Positions 45,001-53,602 of a stretch of 64,000 bases of DNA are shown here, piece after piece; positions within the stretch are counted from its first letter, which is position 1, and each line of letters starts with the position of its first letter. The DNA is taken from contig NZ_JAIVLG010000005.1 in assembly GCF_020524545.1 (NCBI RefSeq), positions 83,910-147,909 of the forward strand, in the 5' to 3' direction. A model generated the notes under the pieces. The model was not told the DNA's origin, did not search any database, and saw only the letters and a program-made list of their open reading frames with translations. The stretch comes from Microbacterium paraoxydans (GTDB lineage Bacteria > Actinomycetota > Actinomycetes > Actinomycetales > Microbacteriaceae). A program made the translations under genes and the position numbers.

Positions 45001-46287
45001 ATGACGCGCACCTCCCCCGGGCGCAGCACCGCATCGCGGGTGTTCGTCGTCTTGCTCGGCGCGACCGTCGTGATCGGAGCGCTGGTGGCCGTCTTCCTCG
45101 TCGTGGAGACCCAGCGGGCGCTCCGCACCGAGGCAGAACGGGTCACGGCCGCCACTGCGGAGGCGTTCGCGGTCTCGCCGGTGGTCGCGGACGGGCTCAC
45201 CGGGACCGACGCCGGGGCCGCCACCGACGTGCTCGAACCCTACGCACTGGACGTGATCGCGCGAGCCGACCTCGACTTCATCACGATCATGAGGCCCGAC
45301 GGCACGCGGATCACGCACCCCGACCCGACCCAGATCGGCAAACGGTATCTCGGGACCATCCCCACCGCCGCTCAGAGCCTCACGGAGGAGTTCACCGGAA
45401 CGCTCGGACCGTCGGTGCGGACGATCGTGCCGGTGACCGCGGCGGACGGGGACGTGATCGGATGGGTCTCGGCCGGAGTCACGACCGAGTCCATCAGCGA
45501 CACCCTGATCCGCCGACTGCCCCTCACACTCGGCATCACCGCCGGGCTGATCCTGCTCGGCACGGTCGGGGCCGTGATCGCGCGGCGGGCGACGCGGCGC
45601 ATCACGGGAGATCTTCCGCCGGGCCAGCTGCGGGATGCGGTCTCGTCGTACGAGTCGATCCGCACCCTCGGCGATGCGCTCCGCGCCCAGACCCACGAAC
45701 ACGGAAACCGGATGCATGCCGCCGTCGCTCTCCTCGAGTTGGGCCGCAGCGCCGAGGCCATCGAGATCCTCACGGAGACGTCGCGCCAAAGCCAGTCCCT
45801 CGTCGATCAGGTCACGGCACGGCGTCACGGCGACCCGGCCGTCGGAGCGCTGCTCCTGGGAAAGGCATCTCAGGCCAAGGAACGCGGTATCGACTGGCGT
45901 GTTCACATCGAGCCGGAGACGCCGCGCACCCCGCTCTCGCCGGTCGATGCCGTCTCCGTCCTCGGCAACCTCATCGACAACGCGATGGATGCGGCCGCAG
46001 AATCCGAGGATCGCTGGGTGCAGGTGTCCCTGCGCCCAGGGCAGGAGGGTGAGGTCGTGCTCGAAGTCGCCGACAGCGGTCCGGGTGTCCCCCGTGGCCA
46101 GCAGGACCGGATCTTCGAACAGGGCTACTCGACGAAGCCCTCGGACGCCCAGGGGCGCGGCGTCGGCCTGGCTCTCGTGCGCTCCGTGGTCACCGGAGCC
46201 GGCGGCACGGTCTCGATCAGCGACGAGCCGACGACGTTCCGCGTCGTCCTGCCTGCAGCGACAGGGTCGCGGAGACCGCGCCCATGA
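45001..46287 (+). CDS. Sensor histidine kinase, DcuS/CitA type
   Basis: This 428-residue membrane kinase has one transmembrane helix near 15-37, an extracytoplasmic sensor domain (about 40-175, with FITIMRPDGTRITHPDPTQIGKRYLG typical of CitA/DcuS sensors), and a second helix (about 180-202). The dimerisation segment carries His at residue 232 (THEHGNRMHAAVALLELG), and the HATPase domain has NLIDNAMDAA and GRGVGLALV. GGAGG is 7 nt before the ATG. The intracellular PAS domain seen in DcuS is missing. It overlaps the response regulator by 4 nt. The ligand is probably a dicarboxylate, by context. Confidence 0.9.
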   Translation: MTRTSPGRSTASRVFVVLLGATVVIGALVAVFLVVETQRALRTEAERVTAATAEAFAVSPVVADGLTGTDAGAATDVLEPYALDVIARADLDFITIMRPDGTRITHPDPTQIGKRYLGTIPTAAQSLTEEFTGTLGPSVRTIVPVTAADGDVIGWVSAGVTTESISDTLIRRLPLTLGITAGLILLGTVGAVIARRATRRITGDLPPGQLRDAVSSYESIRTLGDALRAQTHEHGNRMHAAVALLELGRSAEAIEILTETSRQSQSLVDQVTARRHGDPAVGALLLGKASQAKERGIDWRVHIEPETPRTPLSPVDAVSVLGNLIDNAMDAAAESEDRWVQVSLRPGQEGEVVLEVADSGPGVPRGQQDRIFEQGYSTKPSDAQGRGVGLALVRSVVTGAGGTVSISDEPTTFRVVLPAATGSRRPRP

Positions 46288-46979
46288 TCCGCACGCTCCT
46301 CGTCGACGACGATGCCCTCACGCTCGAACTCCACCGCGACTACCTGGCCCGCCTCGACGGGTTCGTGGTCACCGGAGAATGCAGCAGCGCCCGGGCAGCC
46401 CTGAACGCGGTGCTCGATCGTCCGGGCGCCGGCGCATTCGACCTCGTGCTGCTCGACATCACCATGCCGGACGGATCGGGGATCGATGTGCTGCGGACGC
46501 TCCGTGCTCGGGCCGAAGCGACCGACGTCATCGCGATCACCGGCGTGCGCGATGCCGAGACGGTCCGACAGATGGCCGCCCTCGGTGTCTACCACTACCT
46601 GGTCAAGCCTTTCCCGTTCGCCGTGTTCCAAGAGCGGATGGACAGCTACCGCGCCCACCGTGAGCAGGCCACGACGACCGCAGGCGAAGCGACCCAGGCG
46701 GAGATCGACGCCCTGCTCGGCCGAGCCACGGGCACGCTCGCCGTCCCGAAGGGCCTGTCGGTCTCCTCGCTCGAGAAAATCAGCGCGGTGTTGCGCACCT
46801 CCGGCCCTCTGTCGGCACGGGAGGCCGCTGAACAGCTCGGAATGTCCCGCGTCGCCGCGCGCAGGTACCTCGAGCACCTCGTCGCGGAGGGCGTGCTCAC
46901 CCGGGCCGCTCGCTACGGCACTCGCGGACGCCCCGAGACCGAGTACCACTGGAAGCAGCGGACCGGACCGGACGTCTGA
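46284..46979 (+). CDS. Response regulator, DcuR/CitB type
   Basis: This 231-residue regulator has a receiver domain with acidic pocket DDD near residue 8-10, phosphoacceptor D58 (LLDITMPDG) and conserved K108 (YLVKPF). A linker leads to a winged-helix output domain (about 155-225, with TSGPLSAREAAEQLGMSRVAARRYLEHLVAEG). The start overlaps the kinase stop (ATGA). It likely activates the divergent dctA in response to C4-dicarboxylates. Confidence 0.92.
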   Translation: MIRTLLVDDDALTLELHRDYLARLDGFVVTGECSSARAALNAVLDRPGAGAFDLVLLDITMPDGSGIDVLRTLRARAEATDVIAITGVRDAETVRQMAALGVYHYLVKPFPFAVFQERMDSYRAHREQATTTAGEATQAEIDALLGRATGTLAVPKGLSVSSLEKISAVLRTSGPLSAREAAEQLGMSRVAARRYLEHLVAEGVLTRAARYGTRGRPETEYHWKQRTGPDV

Positions 46980-47011
46980 TCGTCACCCGCCGTCGCGAGT
47001 CGCGCTCGGAC

Positions 47012-47656
47012 TCACTCGCCTGCCAGACCGCCGAGCATGTGCCCGAACGAGCGCCCCTCCCCCAGGTACGTGGCGGGGTCGTACGGGTCTTCGACGGTCG
47101 TCGCCTCACGACGGGCGACCGCGTCTGCGAGCTCTTTGGCCCCACGCTCCACACGTTTGCCGAGCGGAGCCACGTCGTCGCCCGAACCTCCCCAGTCGCT
47201 CGACGCGGCGAACACCCCGGTCGAGACGGCATCGGCATGAAGATAGGCGAAGAGCGGACGGATGGCGTAGTCGATCGCGAGAGAGTGTCGCGCCGTGCCT
47301 GCGTTCGCACCGATCAGCACCGGCTTCCCACGGAGGGAATCGGGGTCGAGTACATCGATGAACGACTTGAACAATCCCGAGTAGCTCGTCGAGAAGATGG
47401 GCGTCACCGCGATGAGGGCATCCGCCGAGACCACGGTGTTGATCGCGGTCTCGAGCGCCGGCGGCGCGAAACCGGTGAGCATGTTGTTCGTGATGTCGTG
47501 TGCGTAGTCGCGAAGCTCGATGACATCGACGCTCGCCTGGATGTCCTGCTCGGCGAGCGCCTTCACGGTCTCGGTCGCGAGCCGATCTGCCAGCATCCGC
47601 GTCGACGACGGGTTCGACAGGCCGGCGGAGACGACGGCGATACGACGCATGGTCAT
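47012..47656 (-). CDS. NAD(P)H-dependent FMN reductase, CE1759 family
   Basis: This 214-residue flavodoxin-fold reductase has SAGLSNPSSTRMLADRL (flavin phosphate loop), ALIAVTPIFSTSYSGLFKSFIDVLD and GTARHSLAIDYAIRPLFAYLHA. These features are typical of the reductase partner in the LLM duo family. It supplies reduced FMN to the luciferase-like monooxygenase encoded 1 nt upstream. GGAGG lies 6 nt before the ATG. It is the second gene of the pair on the minus strand. Confidence 0.88.
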   Translation of the reverse strand: MTMRRIAVVSAGLSNPSSTRMLADRLATETVKALAEQDIQASVDVIELRDYAHDITNNMLTGFAPPALETAINTVVSADALIAVTPIFSTSYSGLFKSFIDVLDPDSLRGKPVLIGANAGTARHSLAIDYAIRPLFAYLHADAVSTGVFAASSDWGGSGDDVAPLGKRVERGAKELADAVARREATTVEDPYDPATYLGEGRSFGHMLGGLAGE

Positions 47657-47657
47657 C

Positions 47658-48884
47658 TCACGCCTCCTTCCGGCCGAGCCCGAAGGAGGCCCCCGCGGGG
47701 GCCGGGGTGTCCTGGTACGGCGAGTCGCCGGTCAGGTTGTCGCCGCGGTTGGCGCCGGGGCGTGCCTGACGGGTCGGCCCGTCGCCGAACTCGGCCTTGA
47801 CGCGGTCGGCGTGGGTCGGCGCGTCGGGTACCGAGGCGGGGCGGTTCTTCGCGAGTTCCTTGCGCAGCACGGGCACGACCTCGGAGCCGAGGATGTCGAG
47901 CTGCTCCAGCACCGTCTTCAGCGGAAGCCCCGCGTGATCGATCAGGAACAGCTGTCGCTGGTAGTCGCCGTAGTGCTCGCGCATGGCGGCATAGCGGTCG
48001 ATGACCTGCTGCGGTGACCCGACGGTCAGCGGAGTCATCTCGGTGAAGTCCTCCATGCTCGGACCGTGGCCGTAGACAGGCGCGTTGTCGAAGTACGGAC
48101 GGAACGCGTTCACCGCATCCTGCGACCTCGCGGCCATGAACACCTGTCCACCCAGACCGACGATCGCCTGTTCCCTGGTGCCGTGGCCGTAGTGCTCGAA
48201 GCGCTGCCGATAGAGCTCGATCAGGCGCTGGTAGTGCTCCTTCGGCCAGAAGATGTTGTTCGCGAAGAATCCGTCACCGTAGTACGCGGCCTGCTCAGCG
48301 ATCTCCGGCGTGCGGATGGACCCGTGCCAGACGAACGGCGGGATGCCGTCGAGCGGACGAGGCGTCGAGGTGAAGCCCTGCAGCGGCGTGCGGAACTTCC
48401 CTTCCCAGTCGACCACGTCCTCACGCCACAGCTTGTGCAGCAGCGCGTAGTTCTCGATCGCGAGCGGGAGTCCCTGACGGATGTCCTGCCCGAACCACGG
48501 ATACACCGGTCCGGTGTTGCCGCGACCGAGCATGAGGTCCATGCGTCCGTCGGACACGTGCTGGAGCATCGCGTACTCCTCGGCGATGCGCACGGGGTCG
48601 TTCGTGGTGATGAGGGTCGTCGACGTGGAGACGATGAGACGCTCGGTCTGCGCGGCCAATGCCGCCAGGAAGGTCGTGGGGCTGGAGGACCAGAACGGCG
48701 GATTGTGGTGCTCGCCGATCGCGAAGACGTCGAGTCCGACCTCTTCCGCATGGACGGCGATCGCCGTCGTCGCCTTGATGCGCTCCTGCTCACTGGGGGT
48801 GATGCCGGTGAGGGGATCGCGGGTGATGTCGCTGACCGACATGATGCCGAACTGCATCGCCTGCGCGCCTGACTGCTCGCTCAT
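47658..48884 (-). CDS. LLM-class flavin-dependent monooxygenase, CE1758 family
   Basis: This 408-residue bacterial luciferase-like TIM barrel uses reduced flavin and oxygen to oxidise an unknown substrate. The key block is VFAIGEHHNPPFWSSSPTTFLAALAAQT, with GRGNTGPVYPWFGQDIRQGL and YYGDGFFANNIFW. Start choice: the ATG at 48884 with GGAG 5 nt upstream. The reductase follows in the same operon, making a two-component system. Related pairs are recognised as a family of unknown substrate. Confidence 0.88.
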   Translation of the reverse strand: MSEQSGAQAMQFGIMSVSDITRDPLTGITPSEQERIKATTAIAVHAEEVGLDVFAIGEHHNPPFWSSSPTTFLAALAAQTERLIVSTSTTLITTNDPVRIAEEYAMLQHVSDGRMDLMLGRGNTGPVYPWFGQDIRQGLPLAIENYALLHKLWREDVVDWEGKFRTPLQGFTSTPRPLDGIPPFVWHGSIRTPEIAEQAAYYGDGFFANNIFWPKEHYQRLIELYRQRFEHYGHGTREQAIVGLGGQVFMAARSQDAVNAFRPYFDNAPVYGHGPSMEDFTEMTPLTVGSPQQVIDRYAAMREHYGDYQRQLFLIDHAGLPLKTVLEQLDILGSEVVPVLRKELAKNRPASVPDAPTHADRVKAEFGDGPTRQARPGANRGDNLTGDSPYQDTPAPAGASFGLGRKEA

Positions 48885-48929
48885 GATTGCTCCGTGTTCT
48901 CCGAAACCGGATGACTCGCATCCGTTTCT

Positions 48930-48941
48930 ATTCATTTGAAT
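48930..48941. promoter_or_regulatory. Inverted repeat upstream of the LLM operon
   Basis: ATTCATTTGAAT has 5-bp arms ATTCA/TGAAT around TT. It is the only AT-rich patch in the 112-nt gap between the LLM gene and the divergent acyltransferase gene. It is a possible operator or part of the promoter. Confidence 0.35.
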
Positions 48942-48984
48942 GTAACTGTGTCAACGCGCTCACAGCAACTTTATTCCCGGCCTG

Positions 48985-48990
48985 TAGCCT
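48985..48990 (+). promoter_or_regulatory. Probable -10 box (TAGCCT) for the acyltransferase gene
   Basis: TAGCCT ends 6 nt before the ATG at 48997. Confidence 0.5.
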
Positions 48991-48996
48991 CAGACG

Positions 48997-50136
48997 ATGA
49001 GCAGTACCGGCGCCGACATCACAGGGCCCACCACAGGATCGATCCCGCGACGACGACGGCGCGTGCCGTTCTGGGACAACGCGCGGTACATGTGCATCGT
49101 GCTCGTGGTGCTGGGACACGCGATACAGCGCCTCACGTACGACTCCGACATCGCGTACGCCCTCTATCTGGCGCTCTACGCGTTCCATATGCCTGCGTTC
49201 GCGATCATCTCCGGGTACTTTTCCAAGTCCGGCTCGCCCACCAGGACGCAGATGGCCAGGGTGATCACCGACATCATCCTCCCGTACGTGATCTTCGAGA
49301 CGCTGTGGACGCTCACGAAGTGGGCTGTGGAAGGAGAGGCGTCGCCGAACTTCACGAAGCCGAGCTGGACGCTGTGGTTCCTCCTCGCCCTCGGCATCTT
49401 CCGACTGATCCTCCCCTACCTCGCGCTGCTGCGCTGGCCCCTGTTGTGGACAGTCCTGATCTCGATCGGCTCCGGCTACCTCCCGAACGTGGACAGCACC
49501 TTCTCGCTGTCGCGCACCCTCGGCCTCCTGCCCTTCTTCGCGCTCGGATGGTGGCTCCGCGAGCACGACATCGTCGACCGACTGAGGCTGCTCGACTTCC
49601 GCCCGTTGTGGATCCGCGTCGCCGCGGTGGCCGTCCTCGCAGCAACCGGCTGGGCGGCCTGGAACTGGCTCCCCCTCTGGCAGAGCATCGATCTTCGACA
49701 CTGGCTGTTCTACGAGGACGCCTACTCCGACCTGGGGGGCGATCAGTGGTGGGCCGGTGGGATCCGGATCGCCTTGATGCTGCTGGCCGTCGTCCTGTGC
49801 AGCGCGTTCTTCGTCCTGATCCCCCGCGGTTCGTACTGGTGGACCTCCTTCGGTCAGTACACGATGTACGTCTACCTGCTGCACTCCTTCGTGCTCTATC
49901 CGTTCCGCGAGACGGGCGTCCTCCGCGACCTCGAGCCCACGTGGCTCTGGCTGCCCCTGGTCATCGTGCTCTCCGTGCTCGTCGCACTCCTGCTCGCCAC
50001 CCGGCCCGTGCGCTGGGTCTTTCGACCCCTGATCGAACCGCGCCCCGGTTGGCTCTTCGCCGACCCCGACCTCACGCGACGAGAAGGACGACGCAACGAC
50101 CCCACGGGCTCGCGGCGCCCGCGTCCGACACCGTGA
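48997..50136 (+). CDS. Membrane acyltransferase, acyltransferase-3 family
   Basis: This 379-residue integral membrane protein has about ten helices. The catalytic His region is VVLGHAIQRL near residue 41, and FHMPAFAIISGYFS matches the FFxISGf block of the acyltransferase-3 family, which O-acylates exported sugars, peptidoglycan or antibiotics. The cytoplasmic ends are basic. Its stop overlaps the start of a serine hydrolase (GTGA), so the pair is coupled. The substrate is unknown. Confidence 0.85.
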   Translation: MSSTGADITGPTTGSIPRRRRRVPFWDNARYMCIVLVVLGHAIQRLTYDSDIAYALYLALYAFHMPAFAIISGYFSKSGSPTRTQMARVITDIILPYVIFETLWTLTKWAVEGEASPNFTKPSWTLWFLLALGIFRLILPYLALLRWPLLWTVLISIGSGYLPNVDSTFSLSRTLGLLPFFALGWWLREHDIVDRLRLLDFRPLWIRVAAVAVLAATGWAAWNWLPLWQSIDLRHWLFYEDAYSDLGGDQWWAGGIRIALMLLAVVLCSAFFVLIPRGSYWWTSFGQYTMYVYLLHSFVLYPFRETGVLRDLEPTWLWLPLVIVLSVLVALLLATRPVRWVFRPLIEPRPGWLFADPDLTRREGRRNDPTGSRRPRPTP

Positions 50137-51020
50137 CGGCGATGGACGCGGCGCGCAACGTACGCGATCGGATCGTGCTGGCAGTTTCGACCTCGGGGTT
50201 CGGCGCGCACGGACTGCATGTGCGTATCGGCGATGCCGAGGCGGAGCACCGATGGACTGCCGATGTGCGGGAGGACGTGCACTCCGTCGCGAAGGGCGTG
50301 TGCGTTCTGGCGGCTGCGATCGCCGCCGACGAGGGTCGGATCGACGTCGACGAACCGGTCGTCGCCGTTCTTCCCGACTTCGCTCACGGAGACGGCGTCG
50401 AGGAGGTGACGCTGCGCCATCTCCTGACGATGTCGAGCGGAATCGATCTCCCCTGGTCGGAGACGCTGATGACGGATTGGCCCGACTTGGCGAGCGAGTT
50501 CCTCCGCCGTCCGTCGCGTGGTCGCGTCTTCCAGTACTCCAATGCGAGTACTTACACCGCGATGACGGCTCTCGCCGCGCGCGTGGGCGACGTGGGCGAC
50601 TACCTGGACAGGCGGCTCTTCGCTCCGCTCGGTATCTCCGACGTCGCCTGGGCGCGCAGCCCGAACGGACGCATCGAAGCCGGCGGCGGTCTTCCGCTCC
50701 GCACGAACGAGATGGCGCGCATCGGGCTGCTGATCCGGGACCGTGGGGTGTGGGAAAGCCAGCAGCTGGTATCGCCGGAGTGGATCGATGCGATGCACCA
50801 CGATGCCATCATCGCCGGCGACAGCCCCGGATACGACCGCTATGCTCTCGCAGGATGGGGCGGCCCCGGGCCTGCGTGGCGGTTGCACGGAGCGTACGGT
50901 CAGCTCCTGATCTTCCTCGACGACGCGGTTGTGACGATGAGCGCGAACGACCATGCCGGCGCCGATGCGATGGCGGCCTCGGTGGTCGCGATCCTCGAGG
51001 ATACCCTGCCGACGCCCTGA
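50133..51020 (+). CDS. Serine hydrolase, beta-lactamase class C-like
   Basis: This 295-residue penicillin-binding-protein-like hydrolase has the active-site SxxK tetrad S51-V-A-K54, the YxN motif Y135-S-N137, and a third motif near HGAYGQ replacing KTG. Likely activities are esterase, amidase or D-aminopeptidase. No signal peptide is seen, so a cytoplasmic role is more likely. The GTG at 50133 overlaps the acyltransferase stop, hinting that the two enzymes add and remove, or jointly process, the same acyl group. Confidence 0.85.
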   Translation: MTAMDAARNVRDRIVLAVSTSGFGAHGLHVRIGDAEAEHRWTADVREDVHSVAKGVCVLAAAIAADEGRIDVDEPVVAVLPDFAHGDGVEEVTLRHLLTMSSGIDLPWSETLMTDWPDLASEFLRRPSRGRVFQYSNASTYTAMTALAARVGDVGDYLDRRLFAPLGISDVAWARSPNGRIEAGGGLPLRTNEMARIGLLIRDRGVWESQQLVSPEWIDAMHHDAIIAGDSPGYDRYALAGWGGPGPAWRLHGAYGQLLIFLDDAVVTMSANDHAGADAMAASVVAILEDTLPTP

Positions 51021-51026
51021 GATCGT

Positions 51027-52331
51027 TCAGGCGAACAGGTCGGCTCCGACGTACGATCCGGGCTTCGCTCCCGCGGGAACCGCCCAGATGCCTGAGCCGA
51101 CGTGCCGGATGTACTCGTTCATGCGATCAGTCGAGAGGCGCCGTTGCAGCGAGACGAACTGCCCCGGATCGCGCTGATAGGAGAGGAAGAACAGCCCGGC
51201 GTCGAGTCGTCCGAGATCGTTGTTGCCGTCGACGTAGTTGTAGCCACGACGAAGGATCCGGATCCCGTCGTTGTGCGCGGGATGGGCGAGGCCCACATGG
51301 CTGTTCGAATCGATCGCGGAGCTCTGGAAGTCAGGCGCCGTGAACTCATCACCCCCGGAGAGGGGCGCCCCCTCCCCCTTGTCCCGCCCGATGATCGCGT
51401 CCTGCTCAGACAGGCGCACGCGGTCCCAGGTCTCGATCAGCATCGCGATCTTGCGGGCGACGAGGTACGATCCGCCGGCGAGCCACGCGGGATCGTCCTG
51501 GCTCGACACCCAGACATGATCCCTGAGCGCGTCTGCATCATCAGCGAGGATGTTCGCCGTGCCGTCTTTGAAGCCGAACAGGTTGCGCGGCGTCGCCTGC
51601 GTCGTCGTGGTGCGCGAGGTCTTTCCGAACCCCAACTGCGACCAGCGCAAGCGCGCGCGCCCGAAGGCGATACGGCTGAGGTTGCGGATCGCGTGCACCG
51701 CCACCTGCGGGTCGTCCGCGCACGCCTGGATGCAGAGGTCGCCGTGAGACGCCTGCGGGTCGAGGTCGTCCCCGAGGAACGCCGGCAAACGCTCGAGTCT
51801 CGCAGGGCGTTGCGCAGCGATGCCGTAGCGATCGCCTTCCTCGTTCTCGAACAGCCCGGGGCCGAACCCGAAGGTGAGAGTGAGCCCCGAGGCAGGAAGG
51901 CCGAGAGCTTCGCCCGTGTCATCCGGTGGCGCTTCCGACGGCCCGCCGACGGCACCGGTGGCACTGACCTCGAGCCCCTGTGCCATCCGGGAGGCCGCAT
52001 AGGACCAGTCCTGCAGCAGAGAGATCAGGTCCTCCCGATCCGTACGCGGCATCATGTCGAAGCTCGCGAAGTGGAGGTGATCCTGCACGGGGGTGGTGAT
52101 GCCTGCCTGGTGCTCGCCGAAGAAGCCGTAGGCGGAGTGCGCATCCTCCGCTGCTCGTGCGCGGCCCAGCGCCACACCACCGGCGAGCCCGGCGCCCGCT
52201 CCGACGGCGAGCCCCGCGACGCCGCCGCCGATCGCCAGCCCGAGGAGCCCGCGTCGGCTCAATCCGCCGGAGGGAGGTGCGTCGATCGTCGCCGCCTCGT
52301 CGGCGGAGGCGCCCTGTTCAGGTTCGTTCAC
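51027..52331 (-). CDS. efeB: Dye-decolorising peroxidase EfeB
   Basis: This 434-residue heme peroxidase of the DyP family has a twin-arginine signal (LSRRGLLGLAIGGG) and the distal heme motif GFKDGTAN; the proximal His should be in the segment after it. In EfeUOB it oxidises ferrous iron or extracts iron from heme outside the cell before uptake. It is the third gene of the efeU-efeO-efeB operon (38-nt gap after efeO) on the minus strand. Confidence 0.93.
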   Translation of the reverse strand: MNEPEQGASADEAATIDAPPSGGLSRRGLLGLAIGGGVAGLAVGAGAGLAGGVALGRARAAEDAHSAYGFFGEHQAGITTPVQDHLHFASFDMMPRTDREDLISLLQDWSYAASRMAQGLEVSATGAVGGPSEAPPDDTGEALGLPASGLTLTFGFGPGLFENEEGDRYGIAAQRPARLERLPAFLGDDLDPQASHGDLCIQACADDPQVAVHAIRNLSRIAFGRARLRWSQLGFGKTSRTTTTQATPRNLFGFKDGTANILADDADALRDHVWVSSQDDPAWLAGGSYLVARKIAMLIETWDRVRLSEQDAIIGRDKGEGAPLSGGDEFTAPDFQSSAIDSNSHVGLAHPAHNDGIRILRRGYNYVDGNNDLGRLDAGLFFLSYQRDPGQFVSLQRRLSTDRMNEYIRHVGSGIWAVPAGAKPGSYVGADLFA

Positions 52332-52369
52332 GTCCGTGATGGTATCCGGTCAGATGCGCAGGGAGCTGA

Positions 52370-53602
52370 TCAGTCGAGAACCGTGCCGGTGAGCTGTGAG
52401 AGCGGCTCGGCCAGCGCATTGATCAGATCGGTGAACTCCCGCTTGTCGCCTTCCGTGAGAGCGGAGTATCCGACGAACCCATCCGTCAGTGATCCGTGCG
52501 CGGCGAGCGAATCGTCGAGGGCAGCGTATCCCGCCTCGATCTCGCCGACGAGGGCCTCCCCGTCTTCGCCCTGCGCGACGGCGAAGTCCTTCACGAGCGA
52601 GAACGCCATCTTCGACCCCTCGACGTTCGCCGCGAAGTCGTAGAGGTCGGTCCCGGACCACCAGTCCTCCTCACCGGAGATCTTTCCGGTCGCGACCTCG
52701 TCGAGCAGCGCGATGGCGCCGTTGGAGATCCCGCCGATGCCCTGGTCATCGAGAGCCGTCGCGAAGTCATCCGAGTGGACGTAGTCGTACAGTTCCTGGA
52801 CGTCGGCGAGCAGCAGGTCGCCGTAGTCGGCGCGCTCCTGCGGCGTCGACGGTGCCCAGTCCTGCCAGGCCGGCGTCTCGCCGTCGGCGTTCAGCGCGTC
52901 CTGCGCCGGTACCCACAGGTCCTTCTCGATGCGGTGGAAACCGGTCCAGTCCAGCCCCTCGGCGACGGCGTCGACCTCTCGGTAATCGATGCGCGGGTCG
53001 AGGTCCCCCAGCGCCTCGGCGACCGGCTCGATGCGCTCATAGAACGCGCGGGTCTGCGGGAAGAGTTCACGGGCGGTGGCATCATCACCGGCCTCGTATG
53101 CGGTCACGAGGTCCTCGACGGCCGGGACGAGCTGGCCGACCTGGTCCTTCACGAAGGCGGCGTAGAGGTCGACCGCCTGCTGCTTCTGCTCGGCGTCAGG
53201 TCCGTCGACGGCCACCCGGTCACCTGTGACGGTGAAGGCCGCCTTGCCGACTCCGTCGCCGATCATTCCCGGCTTGCACAGAGTGAAGTACTCTCCCGGC
53301 TGCGCCACGACCGTGAGGGTGCGAGATGCCGCGGGGGCGATGTTCTCGACCTCGCCGACGATGCGAAGGCCGTCCTCGGCCAGGAGGTAGAACTCGGAGA
53401 CCTGGTCGGTGTCGTTCTTCACGTCGAACGTGAGCGTCCCGCTCTCGGCCGTCGCCGCTGACACGGCGCAGTCGGAATCCGTGGAGGACACGTCGAAAGC
53501 GGCATCCGCGGACACGTCGCTCTTCGCGACGCACCCGCTCAGGACGAGCACTGCAGCGCCCGCGGCCGCCAGCGTCCCCAGGACACGGTGAGAGGTGGTC
53601 AT
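52370..53602 (-). CDS. efeO: Iron-uptake lipoprotein EfeO
   Basis: This 410-residue lipoprotein has lipobox LVLSGC (Cys about 24), an N-terminal cupredoxin-like domain (about 30-140), and the M75 peptidase-like domain with the HxxE motif in GFHRIEKDLWVPA. It binds ferric or ferrous ions for the permease EfeU. The start is the ATG at 53602, overlapping the efeU stop by 4 nt (ATGA). The long open frame upstream is a shadow. Confidence 0.93.
   Translation of the reverse strand: MTTSHRVLGTLAAAGAAVLVLSGCVAKSDVSADAAFDVSSTDSDCAVSAATAESGTLTFDVKNDTDQVSEFYLLAEDGLRIVGEVENIAPAASRTLTVVAQPGEYFTLCKPGMIGDGVGKAAFTVTGDRVAVDGPDAEQKQQAVDLYAAFVKDQVGQLVPAVEDLVTAYEAGDDATARELFPQTRAFYERIEPVAEALGDLDPRIDYREVDAVAEGLDWTGFHRIEKDLWVPAQDALNADGETPAWQDWAPSTPQERADYGDLLLADVQELYDYVHSDDFATALDDQGIGGISNGAIALLDEVATGKISGEEDWWSGTDLYDFAANVEGSKMAFSLVKDFAVAQGEDGEALVGEIEAGYAALDDSLAAHGSLTDGFVGYSALTEGDKREFTDLINALAEPLSQLTGTVLD

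Noticed and set aside
43529..45004. 491-codon open frame opposite dctA
   Set aside because: Composition dominated by Arg/His/Asp; dctA motifs are on the opposite strand; shadow.
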